From the NCBI RefSeq assembly GCF_030546805.1, contig NZ_JAUOPC010000012.1:1-64000 (forward strand): DNA of 64,000 bases. The letters are read 5' to 3'. The DNA comes from Cyclobacterium sp. 1_MG-2023. GTDB lineage: Bacteria > Bacteroidota > Bacteroidia > Cytophagales > Cyclobacteriaceae. A model generated the notes under the pieces. That model was not told the origin of the DNA. It searched no databases and worked only from the letters and a program-made list of their open reading frames with translations. The stretch's first letter is position 1. Every line of letters begins with the position of its first letter. This document shows positions 63,867 through 64,000 of this stretch, one piece after another. The translations under genes and the position numbers were made by a program.

Positions 63867-64000
63867 CAGATAAGAAATATTGGCTGACCGGTGGTTTTTT
63901 TACAATGATGCACCGAGGAGTAGATTTTTTACTTGGTTTTATCGGTTTTATGCTACTTGTGAGGGTTTTTAGTCCAGAAGAATTTGGGATCTGGGTTTTA
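63863..64000 (+). CDS. Polysaccharide flippase (Wzx-like), truncated by the window
   Basis: The start (ATGA overlap with the glycosyltransferase stop) opens a frame whose first 46 residues run to the window edge. The sequence begins MTDKKYWLTGGFFTMM and contains the first membrane helix and a motif (RVFSPEEFGIWVL) typical of the oligosaccharide flippase family (MATE/MviN-type), which moves lipid-linked repeats across the inner membrane. Only the N-terminus is visible; the remainder must lie to the right. Confidence 0.7.
   Translation, partial: MTDKKYWLTGGFFTMMHRGVDFLLGFIGFMLLVRVFSPEEFGIWVL

Noticed and set aside
1-64000. tRNA, rRNA, CRISPR or prophage genes
   Set aside because: None was found by eye; no repeated spacers, no cloverleaf with a CCA-type end, and no capsid, tail or integrase-like protein.

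Overview
This is a low-GC Bacteroidota chromosome fragment. Two complete ECF sigma / FecR anti-sigma / SusC / SusD sets, lipoprotein signal peptides, exported sulfatases, an AraC gene joined to a stand-alone receiver gene, and weak ribosome binding sites all fit. The style resembles the marine Cyclobacteriaceae (Cyclobacterium, Echinicola, Algoriphagus); the genus is an inference. No tRNA, rRNA, CRISPR array, complete IS or phage gene was seen.

Layout. 1-68: three degenerate 17-20 bp direct repeats at the window edge. 435-2579 (minus): stress-type cluster of receiver protein, AraC regulator, tiny lipoprotein and a 51-residue DUF1328 membrane protein. 2734-4011: sorbosone-dehydrogenase-like lipoprotein. 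4370-9480 (plus): cytoplasmic FAD oxidoreductase, exported two-domain hydrolase (alpha/beta plus SGNH), alkaline-phosphatase-superfamily enzyme. 9548-10944: Rof-like protein and lipid kinase. 11099-11274: long imperfect palindrome. 11750-18077: small orphan protein and a complete RND efflux operon, closed by a strong terminator. 18270-25483 (minus): a sigma-FecR-SusC-SusD set with no enzyme genes. 25934-27381 (plus): a second, different ECF sigma factor with a putative anti-sigma and an exported protein made of two TonB-plug-like repeats. 27795-31020: glutamate-synthase-like FMN protein, NAD-binding SDR-like protein, AlkB.

31228-49068 (minus) is the metabolic centrepiece: sigma, FecR, SusC, SusD, then sulfatase, FAD oxidoreductase, TAT-exported Gfo/Idh/MocA oxidoreductase, FAD oxidoreductase, sulfatase, FAD oxidoreductase with a golvesin-like C-terminus, ended by a terminator. 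It looks like a sulfated-glycan locus, but it has no recognisable glycoside hydrolase or polysaccharide lyase. Every enzyme in it is an exported sulfatase or an exported redox protein, which suggests an oxidative route of desulfation and cleavage. An exported bicupin lies just upstream.

49984-64000 moves to surface polysaccharide: a membrane glycosyltransferase, a large hybrid histidine kinase, a LytTR regulator and a hexapeptide acyltransferase. These are followed by a tight plus-strand operon: half-length TolC-like protein, Wzz-like protein with a degenerate tyrosine-kinase domain, O-antigen-ligase-like protein, two glycosyltransferases, and the start of a flippase that runs off the window.

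The strongest candidates for something undescribed are the hydrolase-free sulfatase/flavoprotein locus, the sigma / anti-sigma / double-plug module, and the half-TolC plus pseudo-kinase Wzz pair. All functions are read from sequence motifs; no database search was possible.
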